From Simmondsia chinensis (taxonomy: Eukaryota > Streptophyta > Magnoliopsida > Caryophyllales > Simmondsiaceae), in NCBI GenBank assembly GCA_018398585.1, contig JAGTTD010000007.1:34376911-34440910 (forward strand): a stretch of DNA of 64,000 bases, given 5' to 3'. Below the pieces are notes generated by a model. That model saw nothing but the letters and a program-made list of their open reading frames with translations, was not told where the DNA came from and ran no database searches. Below, piece after piece: positions 8,844 to 20,800 of this stretch (within the stretch, counting starts at the first letter, position 1; each line of letters starts with the position of its first letter). The position numbers and the translations under genes are program-made.

Positions 8844-11800
8844 ATGAAATTATCCGCCATAGTCACAGCTCTCACTCGCAGTCGCTTCTCTCTCTACTCT
8901 CCTCCTCCCTTTTCTTCTCTCTCCACTTTCTCTCTCTTCATCCCCACTCTCTGTCTCCATTCCTGCCGTATTCCCGCTTCTTCAAAGCTCACTCATCGGA
9001 GTACCACAACCATGGCGTCAACGGAATCCGTCGCGGAGAAGGTGACGGCGCCGTACGGATCGTGGAAGTCTCCGATCACCTCTGATGTTATCGCCGGCGG
9101 GGAGAAGCGGCTTGGTGGCGTCAGCGTTGACGGCGACGGTGGGCTTATTTGGCTTGAGTCTCGGCCCACTGAGGGAGGGTAAAGTCTTGTTCTTTTTCTT
9201 TTTACAGTTAAGGGTCCTTCGGAAATAATCTCCCTAGGTGGCATCCCATAGGGGTAAGGCTGCGTGAATTTTACTGCTCAGACCTTGCCGTGGTTGGAGG
9301 CACTCGGTGGTTGTTGTTATTGTTGATTAGTTTTTGATGTTGGTGGTTAAGCCCTCAACCCTAAATTAGGTACTTTCTTCGAGCTATTAACGCAAAACTA
9401 TGGGGGTAAATGAATGGAACTTTTGGTGAGCTACCCATGTCCGAGATCGAGTACGACTTGTTTGTGTTGGTTATGAGGGTCGGTAACTTATCGAGCCGAG
9501 TTTAAGCAAGCTCAATAAGCTTAATAAGCTGAGTTTGAACAAGGGCGTGCGCGGCTTGTCAATGTTCAAGAAACAGTTCGATAAAAGCTTGTTAAGGGCT
9601 TGATAAAACTTGTTAAAAGCTCACAGGGAGTTGATTAAGGTCTCATTAACAATTTATAGTATAATGGCTCGATACTCGATAGCAGGCTTGAGTCAAAAAC
9701 AAGCTCAAGCTTGATAACGAGCTCGGACTGGCTCAATAACGAGTTGGCTCGGCTCGGCTCGGCTCCAAGTTTGGTCGGCCTTGATTAGGCTTATGAACTG
9801 GGTATGGAACACACTAAAATCATATTAAACTAAGCTTGGACATAGCTTCGAAAGCTCGATAAGATCTTGCTCAAACTCCAGCTCGATAAGCCTTATCTAG
9901 CTCGAGTTCAAACAAGGGGGTGCTTGGTTCGGCTCGTTTACACCCCTAGGCAAAACTAGTACTATTATTGGAGATATTACTCTGTATCTTTTTCAGTAGA
10001 ATTTGGACCATACGAAACCCTACCAGTTCAAATTTGTTGAGACTTTGTATCACTAAAAGAGTGGGAACATCTGAGTCATGGTTGTGTCTTTCTCTTCAAT
10101 GATGAATCATTCTGTCATTGTGTTGACTTCATGGTTTGTATTGCAGTTGACCAAATTGATTTTCTTGATATTTGAAGCTCTTTAATACTATGCTCTTTTA
10201 GCCTCAGCTTCTTTGGAAGATGGGTATTTTGTTTCAAATGGAACATACCATCTCCATTTCCAATTTCATTATATTTAAACTATTAGTTTATGTTAACTAG
10301 ACTATCTACTTCAATTTGTTCTTTTTTCAAATCCATAAACAACCAAAATTATATGGTCATTGCTTGATATGATGCGAAGGATCTAGAAGGAACATACCCA
10401 ATGCCTCAAGGGCTCCCGCCTACGCAGGACCCGGGGGGGGGGGGGGGGGGTACGCAGCCTTCCCCCTTTGGGTTGTTAACCTGAAGAGAGGCTGTTTCTA
10501 AGTGGCCTCAACCTGATATGATGCGAAGGATCTAATTTTAGCTAATCAAATGATGTGCACATAAAAAAAATTAGACCAAATTGCAATAATGGTCTACTTG
10601 GTGCAAGCTAATAGTTAGGAATATGCGATGAAATTAGAAGCTCCGGGAATTATTTATTTTGAGCCATAGTTTAGGGGTTGTCTAAGTTTTTAACTTGTAA
10701 ATTGCAATGAGAAATTACTAACAATATTTCACAAACCATTAAAATGTCTTTTTTTTTTTTTCATTTTCATGTGGAAGTTGCTTTTCACTTTCCCTTTTGA
10801 GGACCCAAAGAGATATCTTTGCTCATTTTGTTAGAGCGTAATACCATTCTTGTGTCTTCGCTCATTAGTTTAAGTTTTTGGAAGAGTTGGTTTCTTGATA
10901 CGGTATCGTAGTCTTGTTTACCAGGAGGTCACTAGTAATTCCAACAGCTCCCACTTTTAATATTAATATAATTTCAGCATAATGTATGAGGTGAATTTGT
11001 GCATTATGCACGCTTCAAGCCCAATGGAAAGTTGCGTTAGGGGCCATATGTTAGAGTATAAAAGCATTCATGGGCTTTCCTCACCATTTTAAGCTTTTGA
11101 AAGAGTTGGTTCCTTAACACTTTTAACAATTTCATTAGAATGTTGCAGTCACATGTGCTAGTGGTATCACATAAGCACATTATTCTTTGGAATTGAATTA
11201 CAATACTTTGCCATTCTTAAGTGATGGAGATTGTGACTTATTTTACGTTGATTGTGTTAGACGAGGTGTTCTTGTTAAAGCACCGGAGATACCAGGAGAA
11301 GAACCAAAGGACATAACTCCGAAAGACTTTGCCGTGCGTACATTGGCTCAGGAATATGGAGGTGGCGCATTTGCAATTTCAGGGAATGAAATAATATTCT
11401 CCAATTACAAGGATCAAAGGCTTTATCAACAGTCAATTGCTCCCGGAGGTTTAATTTTTCTTCACATTTTATACATTCTTAACTCTGGGAGGTCTGTCTT
11501 TGTTTGCAACATTGGCATAAATCTTATGCGTGTGATGTAATTGATGATATAGTTATTAGCATCTATTTGTGCACATTAGTTTAAGTGGCCTTGATTAGTG
11601 GAAGTGATGCTCCTGAGATGCAAACAGCAAGTGATGAGAATGATTTGGGCTGAGAAGTCGATGCTTGTTGGGTCAGAGAAAGAAGTTAACAATAGAACTA
11701 GGTACTTTTTGATTCGAAATAAGAAATATATTGAGAGAGAGAATATATAAAGAATTAAGGACGATGTCCTCAAAATTACAAACGTGCAACAATATAAAAT

Positions 11801-14800
11801 GATGGACCAACAACAGAAAGCCTTCTAATCCCTAACAATAGCGCTAGCTTTTATGTCCTATGGGTTGATTCTTTTTTATACTATAAATTGGGTTGACAAG
11901 ATAACTTGTGGTTCTGCCTTGTAGGTTCTCCTCCCACTCCTATTACTCCAGATCATGGAGGACCTATTGTCTGCTATGCTGATGGAGTTTTTGATCCACG
12001 CTTTCACCGTTTCATCTCTGTGATGGAAGGTAAATTTTGGTTATAGAGACCGATGTTGTTTTGGTTTGATAATAAACTCCTATTTTATAAATCTGTTCCC
12101 TCAGTGCTTGGGTTTGCAGCCTTTGGGTTAATTTTGTTTTTGCTTTTTACCTGGACAGATCACCATAAAAGTAACTTGAATCCAACTACTACAATTGTAG
12201 CAATCAATCTTGCGGACACTACTGTGCAAGGTAGGGTACTATGAGAATTGGATGTTTAAATATTTGAATTGTGGTAATGTAATTTTCTGCCTTTTTTTGG
12301 CTGTTATGATAAATTAAGACTGAAGTTCGACTGTGATGATAATGCTGTGCTATTTGTTTGGATCATGTGTTCTTGAGAACCTAAAGTACTAGTTAGTGGC
12401 AACGACTTCTATGCTTTTCCACGTGTGGACCCAAAAGGAGAGCGGATGGCATGGATTGAGTGGGGCCACCCTAACATGCCATGGGATAAGTCACAACTTT
12501 GGGTTGGCTACATATCCGAGAATGGGTGAGTTGATTATTTTCAATTCTTCTTTCGCAGTATTTTGCCTGCCTGCTCATATGACTTGTGTGAACTGAATAT
12601 GTGAGAGCTACACTTTGTTTAATTTGGATTTGCCTGCTTGCTTGAAACGTCAGTTGTACAAAACTTCCTACTTACCCAATCATTGGGTTGAAGTACTTGT
12701 ATTATTGATGAGTTGTGAGTTGTGTTACACTGTACATGATCCATTGTAAGTGGACAGTATTTGGATGTTTACTAATGCATGCATTTGTGTAACAATGAAT
12801 TGCTTAGGGCTAGCACAGAAAAAATTTCCTTTCCTTTTTTACCTCAGTTTCGTTATTTCTGTTCTGCAGGAATAGTGGACACTATCCCCTTCACCTTGAA
12901 AAGGGAGAAAGAATGATTTAACAGATGCAATGCTATTATCATTGACATTATCTTATGGTGCATTCATGGTTGTTTCTATCATGTATAGTTGAGAAGCAAC
13001 ATTCTTCTTCTCCTCATCATAGAGTTGATAACCAACTTCTCTTCTCTCTCTCTCTCTCATGCTGCTGTGCCACCCATCTTCCATCCATTGTCCTTGGTTA
13101 ATTTTTGAAAATGTCCTGTTTTTATTAGCGAGTTACTGTGTTTTGCCAGGGGACAATTGTAATACCGTTGTTAATATGTTTTCTCTATACTGCCGTGTAG
13201 AGATGTCTACAAGCGAATCTGTGTTGCTGGTGGGGACCCTATGCTTGTTGAGTCTCCAACAGAGCCCAAGTGGACATCTGAAGGTAGATGTAAACAAGTT
13301 CTCTTGATTCCAAATATGTACCATTAACGCTACATTTGGATCGGGGATTCTTTTATCTGTCCTTTTTACTGTTTGCTTGAATGAGTAAGCAGTAAAAATA
13401 ACTTGAGAAGAAATATTCTTTCTGCCATGAAAATTGTTATCCTTTGATGCTAGAAAACCACTTCTACTCCTAAATGCACCCTTACCCGGTTCCCTCTTTT
13501 CCACATCAATCTCAAATAGGTCAAAACCCGATCACATGCAAAGTTAGACTATGAAATTTTGTTGTTATTTGGATTGTTAATGTTGTTCATCTTGTTTGAT
13601 TAAGGGGTTCTTTTTTTTTTTTTTTTTTTTTTTCCGTAACCGGGGTATCTGCTCTAGCTAACGTGCACCTTGATTAGTGCCCGGGTTGCATGCACCATCT
13701 ACTCATGAAGTTTCCTATATGCAACAGGGTAAGTTGGGGCTGTAGGCCTACTGGGTGGCCCAAGGAATTATTATAACGCAATTGCAGGATTTGAATTCTC
13801 AAACCTAATGCTTCATGTGGCACCAAATTCAAGTACCTTAATAATTGAGCTAACCCCTCAAAGTTGCATTTGTATGAGCTATCGTCTTCTGTTTACTACT
13901 TTAATCCTCCGAATGGTCACTTAAAGCTCTTAACTTGGGCTTCCACCCACAATAGATTAAAGCTTATCTTCTGAAAAGATGACGGTTCATCTTTTTTTGT
14001 TATACTAGTAGTTGGTGGCTGGCTTGATACATCGATGTGGTTCCTGCTTAAATTCATAGCATGCTTTTGTTGCATAGTGTCCCCATAGCAAATCTCTTGC
14101 ACTGTTTTCAAGGATGCATATTGTCATTTTAATTCTGCTCGCTGAACCATTGCATTTTGATTATTGCAGGGGAATTATTTTTCATCACTGATAGGAAGAA
14201 TGGCTTCTGGAACCTCTACAAATGGGTAAAGCCTCTTAGCTTGGCTTTTCAAAGAAGTGATCTCCATTAAGATATCTGATCTTGCACAACTTGCTACTTA
14301 AAAAAAAAAAAAAAAAATTTTGTTTCTTCTAAAAACTGAAAATATTGAATTGCAAACGGTATTTATAGGCAAAAACTAATCCCTAATTAGATAGTTAAAT
14401 AGATACATATGAAATTAATTAGGAAACTACTTCTCTAAATAAAAACAAGGGTTATTTACACCAGAGGTCCTTGTACTTTGTCCATTGTGTCAATTTAATC
14501 CTTATACTTTTAATTGTGTCAATTTAGTCCCTGAATAATTCAAAATATGTCTATTTAGTCCTTTGGTCAAATTTAAGCTAAGTTAATGACGTAATATTGA
14601 ATGACAAAATTATTGTTAGATGCAAGTGACTTATTATAAATTCATCCATTTACTCAATTTAACCCAACTCGTGGTCGAATCATTAAAAATTTCATTAAAA
14701 CTTAACATGAATTTTCTCTAAGGACCAAATTGACGCATTTTGAATTGTATATGGACTAAATTGACACAGCTAAAAGTATAAGGACTAAATTGACACAATG

Positions 14801-17800
14801 CACAAAGTATGGGGACCTTTGGCGTAAATAACCCTAAAAACAACTAAATTATCCTATCAATCAAAATAAAGATAACTAAAATATGCAATTGGCTAAAAAT
14901 TTATATTCTATTCTAATCTTATCAAATAGCTTAAGAAAATCTAATAAAATATTATGTCTTTTACCATCATTAAGACTCTTCTTTGGTGCTGCATTAGTTT
15001 CATTTCTGAGTTTGATAATTTACATCTATTTGTACCCATGGAGGCCATGATATGAAATCAATGCTTCAGGACATTTATAGGGTTCATTTACCAGGCATTA
15101 ATGCAATCGGATCCTATGAGAACTTCGAAGTTAAGCGTGCTTGGGCGAAAGTAGTATCAGGATGGGTGACATCCTGGGAAGTCCTTGTGTTGCTAACCCC
15201 ATAAGGTTGGGGGTCCTCGGAAACAGTCTTTCGGTAGGGTTACACCCTGAAGGGTTAAGGCTGCATACATCCACCCCTCCTGGACCCCGCTTATGCGGGA
15301 GCCTTTGAGGCACTGGGTCTGTTGTTGTTTTTGTTGCTTCAGGACATTTATATTTACCCTGATGGCTATTTAGTGCCTCACTTTTTTCTTCGTGCAGTTC
15401 ACTTAGTTCATGGCTAGTTAAGCTCCAATGAAGTAAGGTTATATTGCTTATTCATGCCTTGAATAATTGATGGTGAATTGGAAGTGGAAGGTGGCATGTG
15501 TTTTATTATTTCCCTGATGGAGTCTTGACTTACTGTTTGGAAGTGTCTATCATTCTGGTGGACAGGCTCATGAAAGCATGTGAACTTTACCAAATTTAGT
15601 ATTTGCTATGTAAATTAGTTAGGCCTGAAAATGGAGACACTTGAATTTGAGTTAAAAATTGGTTTCTTTGGAAATGTGATCCTTCTATATATTTTCTTTC
15701 GTATTAAAATACAAACATGCGTTCTGGCAATTTTCTTTTACATATGGTAAGGAAGCCTGTGCAGTCCTCCCTCAATCAGCTTAAACCCCATTCCCTATGA
15801 TGAAGACGGGATTCAATCCTAGGTCTCGGGCACAACCTCTAGAACTTTACCGGATGACCTAGAATTGCATTCAACAAATTCGAAAAAATGGCAGTATGAT
15901 ACTATAATGCTTGCTCATACGTCAACCTTCTTTGGGTCTTCCTAGTTTCAACAGGAATGATTTATTTATCTACATTAAAACAGGATGAATCAAAAAATGA
16001 AGTTACTGCCCTTTATTCCATGGAAGCTGAGTTTTCTAAGCCTTTATGGGTATTTGGCATGAGCTCTTATGAAATCATCCAGTGCCATGAGAACAAGAAC
16101 TTGATTGCTTGTACCTACAGGTCAGTTTCTGAACTTTATTGCCAGAAATTTATTCTTTGGGCTCCTAAATGTTCCATTATTTATTGTTTACCTTGTTACG
16201 ATTTTATACGGATGGTTTGAAAAATCACATATGTTAATGTATTTGTGTTTTTGACAAAAAACAATGTCTATATAGAGCCAGTCCTGATATTTTCAGGGGC
16301 CAAAGCGATCATTTTAAATGGGGCCATTTTCCACTAATCTTAATTCCAGCGACAGTTTCATTAGATATCTTAAAATTAGAATCTCTCCATTTTCCGATTG
16401 TGTTCCTCCACCACCCAGAATAGTCCGTCCACTTTTATTGCTCGAGCATTGTCTCTAGAAAATCAATTAAATTTTTCTTGGCTTATTGATAATCCATGAT
16501 AAACTTTGTTTTGTAGTACTCTATCCCCAGGGGAATTCGAATCCCCGCTGCCTCCTTAAAAGAGAGATATCTTGACCACTTGACGATTATACAATAAATT
16601 ATAAAGCTTTAATCACAATACTTCTTCTTCTTCTTCTTCTTCTTCTTATTATTATTATTATTATTAACAATTGATGTTTCAAGAGGGGGAAAAAATAAAT
16701 AAAACACTCCAACTTATATGTAATCGCGTTTAGGGGACCCTAAGCGGTTGTGTATGTTGCATGGTGTTATGTTTGGCCCTGTTTCTATATAATATAATTT
16801 TAGTAGTGTACTTTTTCAAATAACTGGGATGAGTAGAGGTAACAGTGCAACTTTTCTATTAGTTAAATGAAGCACTTGTTGATCGTTGCAGGCAGAAGGG
16901 AAGGTCATATCTTGGGATCTTGGATGATGTTACGAGCTCATTATCTCTGCTGGAGATTCCTTTCACTGATATAAGCAACATTGTAGTTTCTCATTGTAGC
17001 TCATTTTTAGTTAATTCATGGTTCCAAATAGTCCATATGTTGACAGTTTTGTGTTGCATGTCTTTCATTTTGGAGCAGACATCCGGAGTCAACTGCTTGT
17101 ATATTGAGGGAGCATCTGCTGCTCATCCATTATCAGTGGCAAAGGTACTGCACGTCTCCTGTCCTGTACTCCTTTTGTTCCTTGTTTTCTTTGAGTTAAG
17201 AAACCATTTTATTTATTTATTTATTTATTGCAACAGTAAGGGAAAGGGGTGCTAGATGAGTCTCCGCAGGTGAGCTCAACCTAACGTATCAACAAACATA
17301 GCCTAGATTTGATCTAGGCATCTGAGACCACTGAACCACTGAAAAAATGTTATGACCAGAATTCGCTGCCCAATCAACAACTATATTTGCTGATCCAATA
17401 CTTCTCTCAGAGCTCTTGTAGCTTTCTAGTAAGAGCATTAATCACAATGTCATATCATCTTCTACTTGCATGCAGCTATAACCCAAGGCAGCTGTTATGA
17501 GAATGTCATCTCTCGTTCTTGAAACTTGTATGGTTAGCTTGAGTTACATTTTTCCATTCTTGTAAACGATCTGTACTTTGCCCATGCAGGTGACTTTGGA
17601 TGAACACAAACAAAGAGCTGTTGATTTTAAAATTATGTGGTCTTCTTCACCTGGAAGTTCAAAGTATCAGTCTCATTTTAGCTTCCCAGAGTTGATTGAA
17701 TTTCCAACTGAAATACCAGGCCAAAATGCCTATGCATACTTCTACCCACCCTCCAACCCTGCTTATCAAGGCAGTCAGGGAGAAAAACCGCCTCTATTGT

Positions 17801-20800
17801 TGAAAAGTCATGGTAAGTTTTGTTCTGCTCGACATTGAAAGGACTTATTGCAGAACTGCTTCCTTCATATCATTTTAAGTATCTCACCTTTTCTTGAACT
17901 TGTCAGTCTCATAGATTGCTCTTGATAGAAACACCTACATTCCAAATTTATGGTTAAAAGCTTACGTTATTCTGACAATTTCTCAGGAGGTCCCACAGCT
18001 GAAACACGGGGAATTCTCAATCTTGGGATCCAGTATTGGACTAGTCGCGGTTGGGCATATGTAGATGTAAATTATGGTGGTAGCACAGGTTGAATGTCGT
18101 CTTTTTTTCCCTCAGATTTCGGTCTTACTGTAAAACACCTAATTCTTAGTGTAGTGTGTACATTCATTAGCTTTCTTCTGGTAAAGTAATTTGATAAGTT
18201 GAAAATTTTTTCATATACTAAATGTATTATAGTAATTGTTAGCGGAAATATATGTGTGTTCGGGTGAAAACCAATAGCTGATCGACTTTGCACGTTTCCA
18301 AAAATTACCTTTTGAAAGCAGCCTTTCTATAGGGTAACACCCTGTAGGGGTAAGGCTGCGTACATCTCACTCTTCCCCGACCATGTCCCGGTAGGAGCCT
18401 CTTTGAGGCACTAGGTGGTGGCTGTTGTACATAGAGATTCTCTCCCCTAAAATGTTTTGAGTATCATCTCAGTCATTTTAACACTCTTTTCACAGAAAAG
18501 GTGCTTCTTAATGTGCAGTCTTGGGTTACCTCTTTACGCTAGTCTCTTCAGTTTTATACATTGTATACCCATGAAAGCTTTCTATTGTACCTGATATTTC
18601 TTCCTGTTATGTTCTTTCATAGGTTATGGGCGTGAGTATAGAGAACGTCTGCTGGGGCAATGGGGAATTGTTGATGTGAATGATTGTTGCAGCTGTGCTA
18701 AATTCCTGGCAAGTATTAATCAAATTGTTCCTTTTCATTTTTTTTTCCTGACATGGGTGACGCCTAACGTTTAAAAAAAAAAAAATTTTATTGGTTTTAT
18801 CTGGTAGGTGGACAAAGGAAAAGTTGACGCTAATCGTCTTTGTATAACCGGAGGATCTGCTGGTGGATATACAACATTAGCTGCTCTTGCTTTTAGAGAT
18901 ACCTTTAAGTCTGGGGCTTCCTTGTATGGTGTATGTGCCTCTAACTACTTTACACTTGAAAGTTGTGCTCTGGAAGTCCTTGTCTCTGTGTTTTAAGGAA
19001 AACTATCACTTAGGTACTATGAGGTTTGACTATTTATGATTTAAGTATCTTGACACACACGCACGCGCACGCCCACGCCCACGCACATGCACACAGATAT
19101 ATATATATATATATATATTCACATATATGTATCATATGTTTGAATTTGATGAATTTTTTTTTTTCTTAAAGAATCTGATCAATGTTATAAAGAATATGGT
19201 AATATAAGACATGGTTACGATGATGTATAAGCCATGTCAATGTTTATAGCCAAAAGAATCAATGAATGCTATAAAAAATTCAATGAATTTTGATGCTTGA
19301 TTGGTAGAAGTATTCTTCTACCCCATTTTATCGTTTTGCACGCATGAATAAGAGTGAGAACAATTCGGAGAGAGAGCTTTTTCCCCCATATGGGGGATGT
19401 TGACTTCAGCGAGCGTGTTAATAATTGGATTAAAGTGGTATAGCATAAGTGGAAGATGACTTTAGCAATACTATGTGTAAAAAGTGTCCTTTAAAGTTGA
19501 AGGGGAATATTATAAGGGGTAGTGAGACCGGCTATGGTATATGGTGCTGAATGTTGGCCGGTTAAATGGCACCACACCTAGAAGTTGAAGGTGCCGGAGA
19601 TGAGGATGTTGCGGTGGATGCATGGACATATTAGGAAGGACATGATCAGAAATGACGTTATACGAAACAAATTAGTCGTGACTCATGCAGGAGCGTCGTT
19701 TGCAATGGTTTGGGCATGTTAGGAGGAAACCTACTATGGCCCCTGTTAGGAAATATGAACAACTACATAATATATACTGGAAGAGAAGCAGAGGAAGGTT
19801 GAGGAAAAGTTGGATGGAGATGATTAAACATAACCTTACCCACCTAAATTTTACCGAAGAGGTGACCTTAGATAGAGTTGAGAGGCGTTTAAAAATATAT
19901 GTGGTCAACCCTGCTGTTAGGAAGAGGAGCACACTGATATTAGTCTAGTGCCCCTAGGGTTGCATGTCTATTAGTATTGCAATTTTTTCGTATTTCATAA
20001 ATATCATTTTTAAAAAGGTTGGGAGCCCTTCGGAAACAACCTCTCTATAGGGTAGCACGATGTAGGGGTAAGGCTGCGTACATCTTGCCCTCCCCAAACT
20101 CTGCCTTGTTGGGAGCCTTTTTGAGGTATTGGGTTGTTATTGTTGTATGGGGGACATTGGTCCTAGAGAGGACGTCATTTATCTTTGCACTCTGCCTAAT
20201 AATCTAGGCTTCTTAATCTTGCTAACCGATTCCAACCCCAAATGTGCTAAATCCCAATGCTATGTAAAGTTATGCAATGAAATATGATTATGAAACCAGA
20301 ATAAAGTAAATTTTGAAGAAAAAGTATTTAGGGCGAATATATTGTGGAAAGAAAATGTCTTCTCTATAACCAAAGGGGAGCTTAGATATCCTGATGACTG
20401 CAGAACTTACTGCGTAGGAACATTGAGGGCTTGCATAATTGTTTCTGCAAATTATGTTTATGTGAGGTAGTTTCTAGTCTTGGTTTAAGCTTATACTTCA
20501 TTCATAAGATCAATATAAAGACCCTTAATTATCTCAGAAAGCCTTAAAAGGAAAAGGGGCAAAAAACAACATGCATTTCAGTTATTCACATTTTCAGGCA
20601 TTATTCAAAAGAAAAAAAAAAAAAATTTTTTTTTTTGGGGCAGTATTGAGCTGTCACTTTTTTTTAGGGTTGGGGCCCATTCTGAAACAACCTCTCTACA
20701 AGTGCTTACCCTACAAACATCTTGCCTTCTTCAAACTCTATCTTGGCGGGAGCCTCTTTAAGGCATTGAGTTATTGTTGTTGAACATCGAACTAGCACTT

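Larger units (their letters stand above)
9179..11260 (+). other. Intron 1 of the hydrolase gene
   Basis: Donor GG|GTAAAG, acceptor TGTTAG|A. It carries a tail-only retrocopy (9210-9326), a hAT-like element (9399-9948) and a second tail-only copy with perfect duplications (10386-10513). The rest is plain AT-rich intron. The open stretch just upstream of exon 2 (from 11187) is intronic: only from 11261 does the frame continue exon 1 (Gly-Arg-Gly-Val-Leu-Val-Lys). Confidence 0.85.
14226..15983 (+). other. Intron 7 of the hydrolase gene
   Basis: Donor TGG|GTAAAG, acceptor AACAG|GATGAA. It carries three separate insertions: a Mutator-like MITE (14449-14834), a 5S-derived SINE (15080-15334) and an antisense tRNA-type SINE (15735-15885). 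The exons on both sides join in frame. Confidence 0.85.
16121..16891 (+). other. Intron 8 of the hydrolase gene
   Basis: Donor CAG|GTCAGT, acceptor TTGCAG|G. It includes an antisense tRNA-like SINE remnant (16508-16590) and a (ctt)n(att)n microsatellite (16620-16666). Confidence 0.85.

Noticed and set aside
11187..11260. Open stretch with ATG joined to the front of exon 2
   Set aside because: The frame continues from exon 1 only if exon 2 starts after TTAG at 11260; the upstream text does not match the family and is intronic.
15080..15200. Functional 5S rRNA gene
   Set aside because: It has several substitutions, no T-run terminator at its end, is single and is enclosed in a SINE with target duplications.
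15080..15334. Cassandra-type TRIM LTR carrying 5S sequence
   Set aside because: No second LTR, PBS or PPT; the 3' part is the LINE-type tail and the duplications are 18 bp, not 5 bp.
18709..18716. GT donor three bases downstream for intron 13
   Set aside because: It would add four bases and break the frame before the GGSAGG motif.
19391..20160. tatgggggatgttga / tatgggggacattgg as a LINE target duplication
   Set aside because: Only 11 of 15 bases match, and the left copy appears to be part of the LINE coding text (GDVD).
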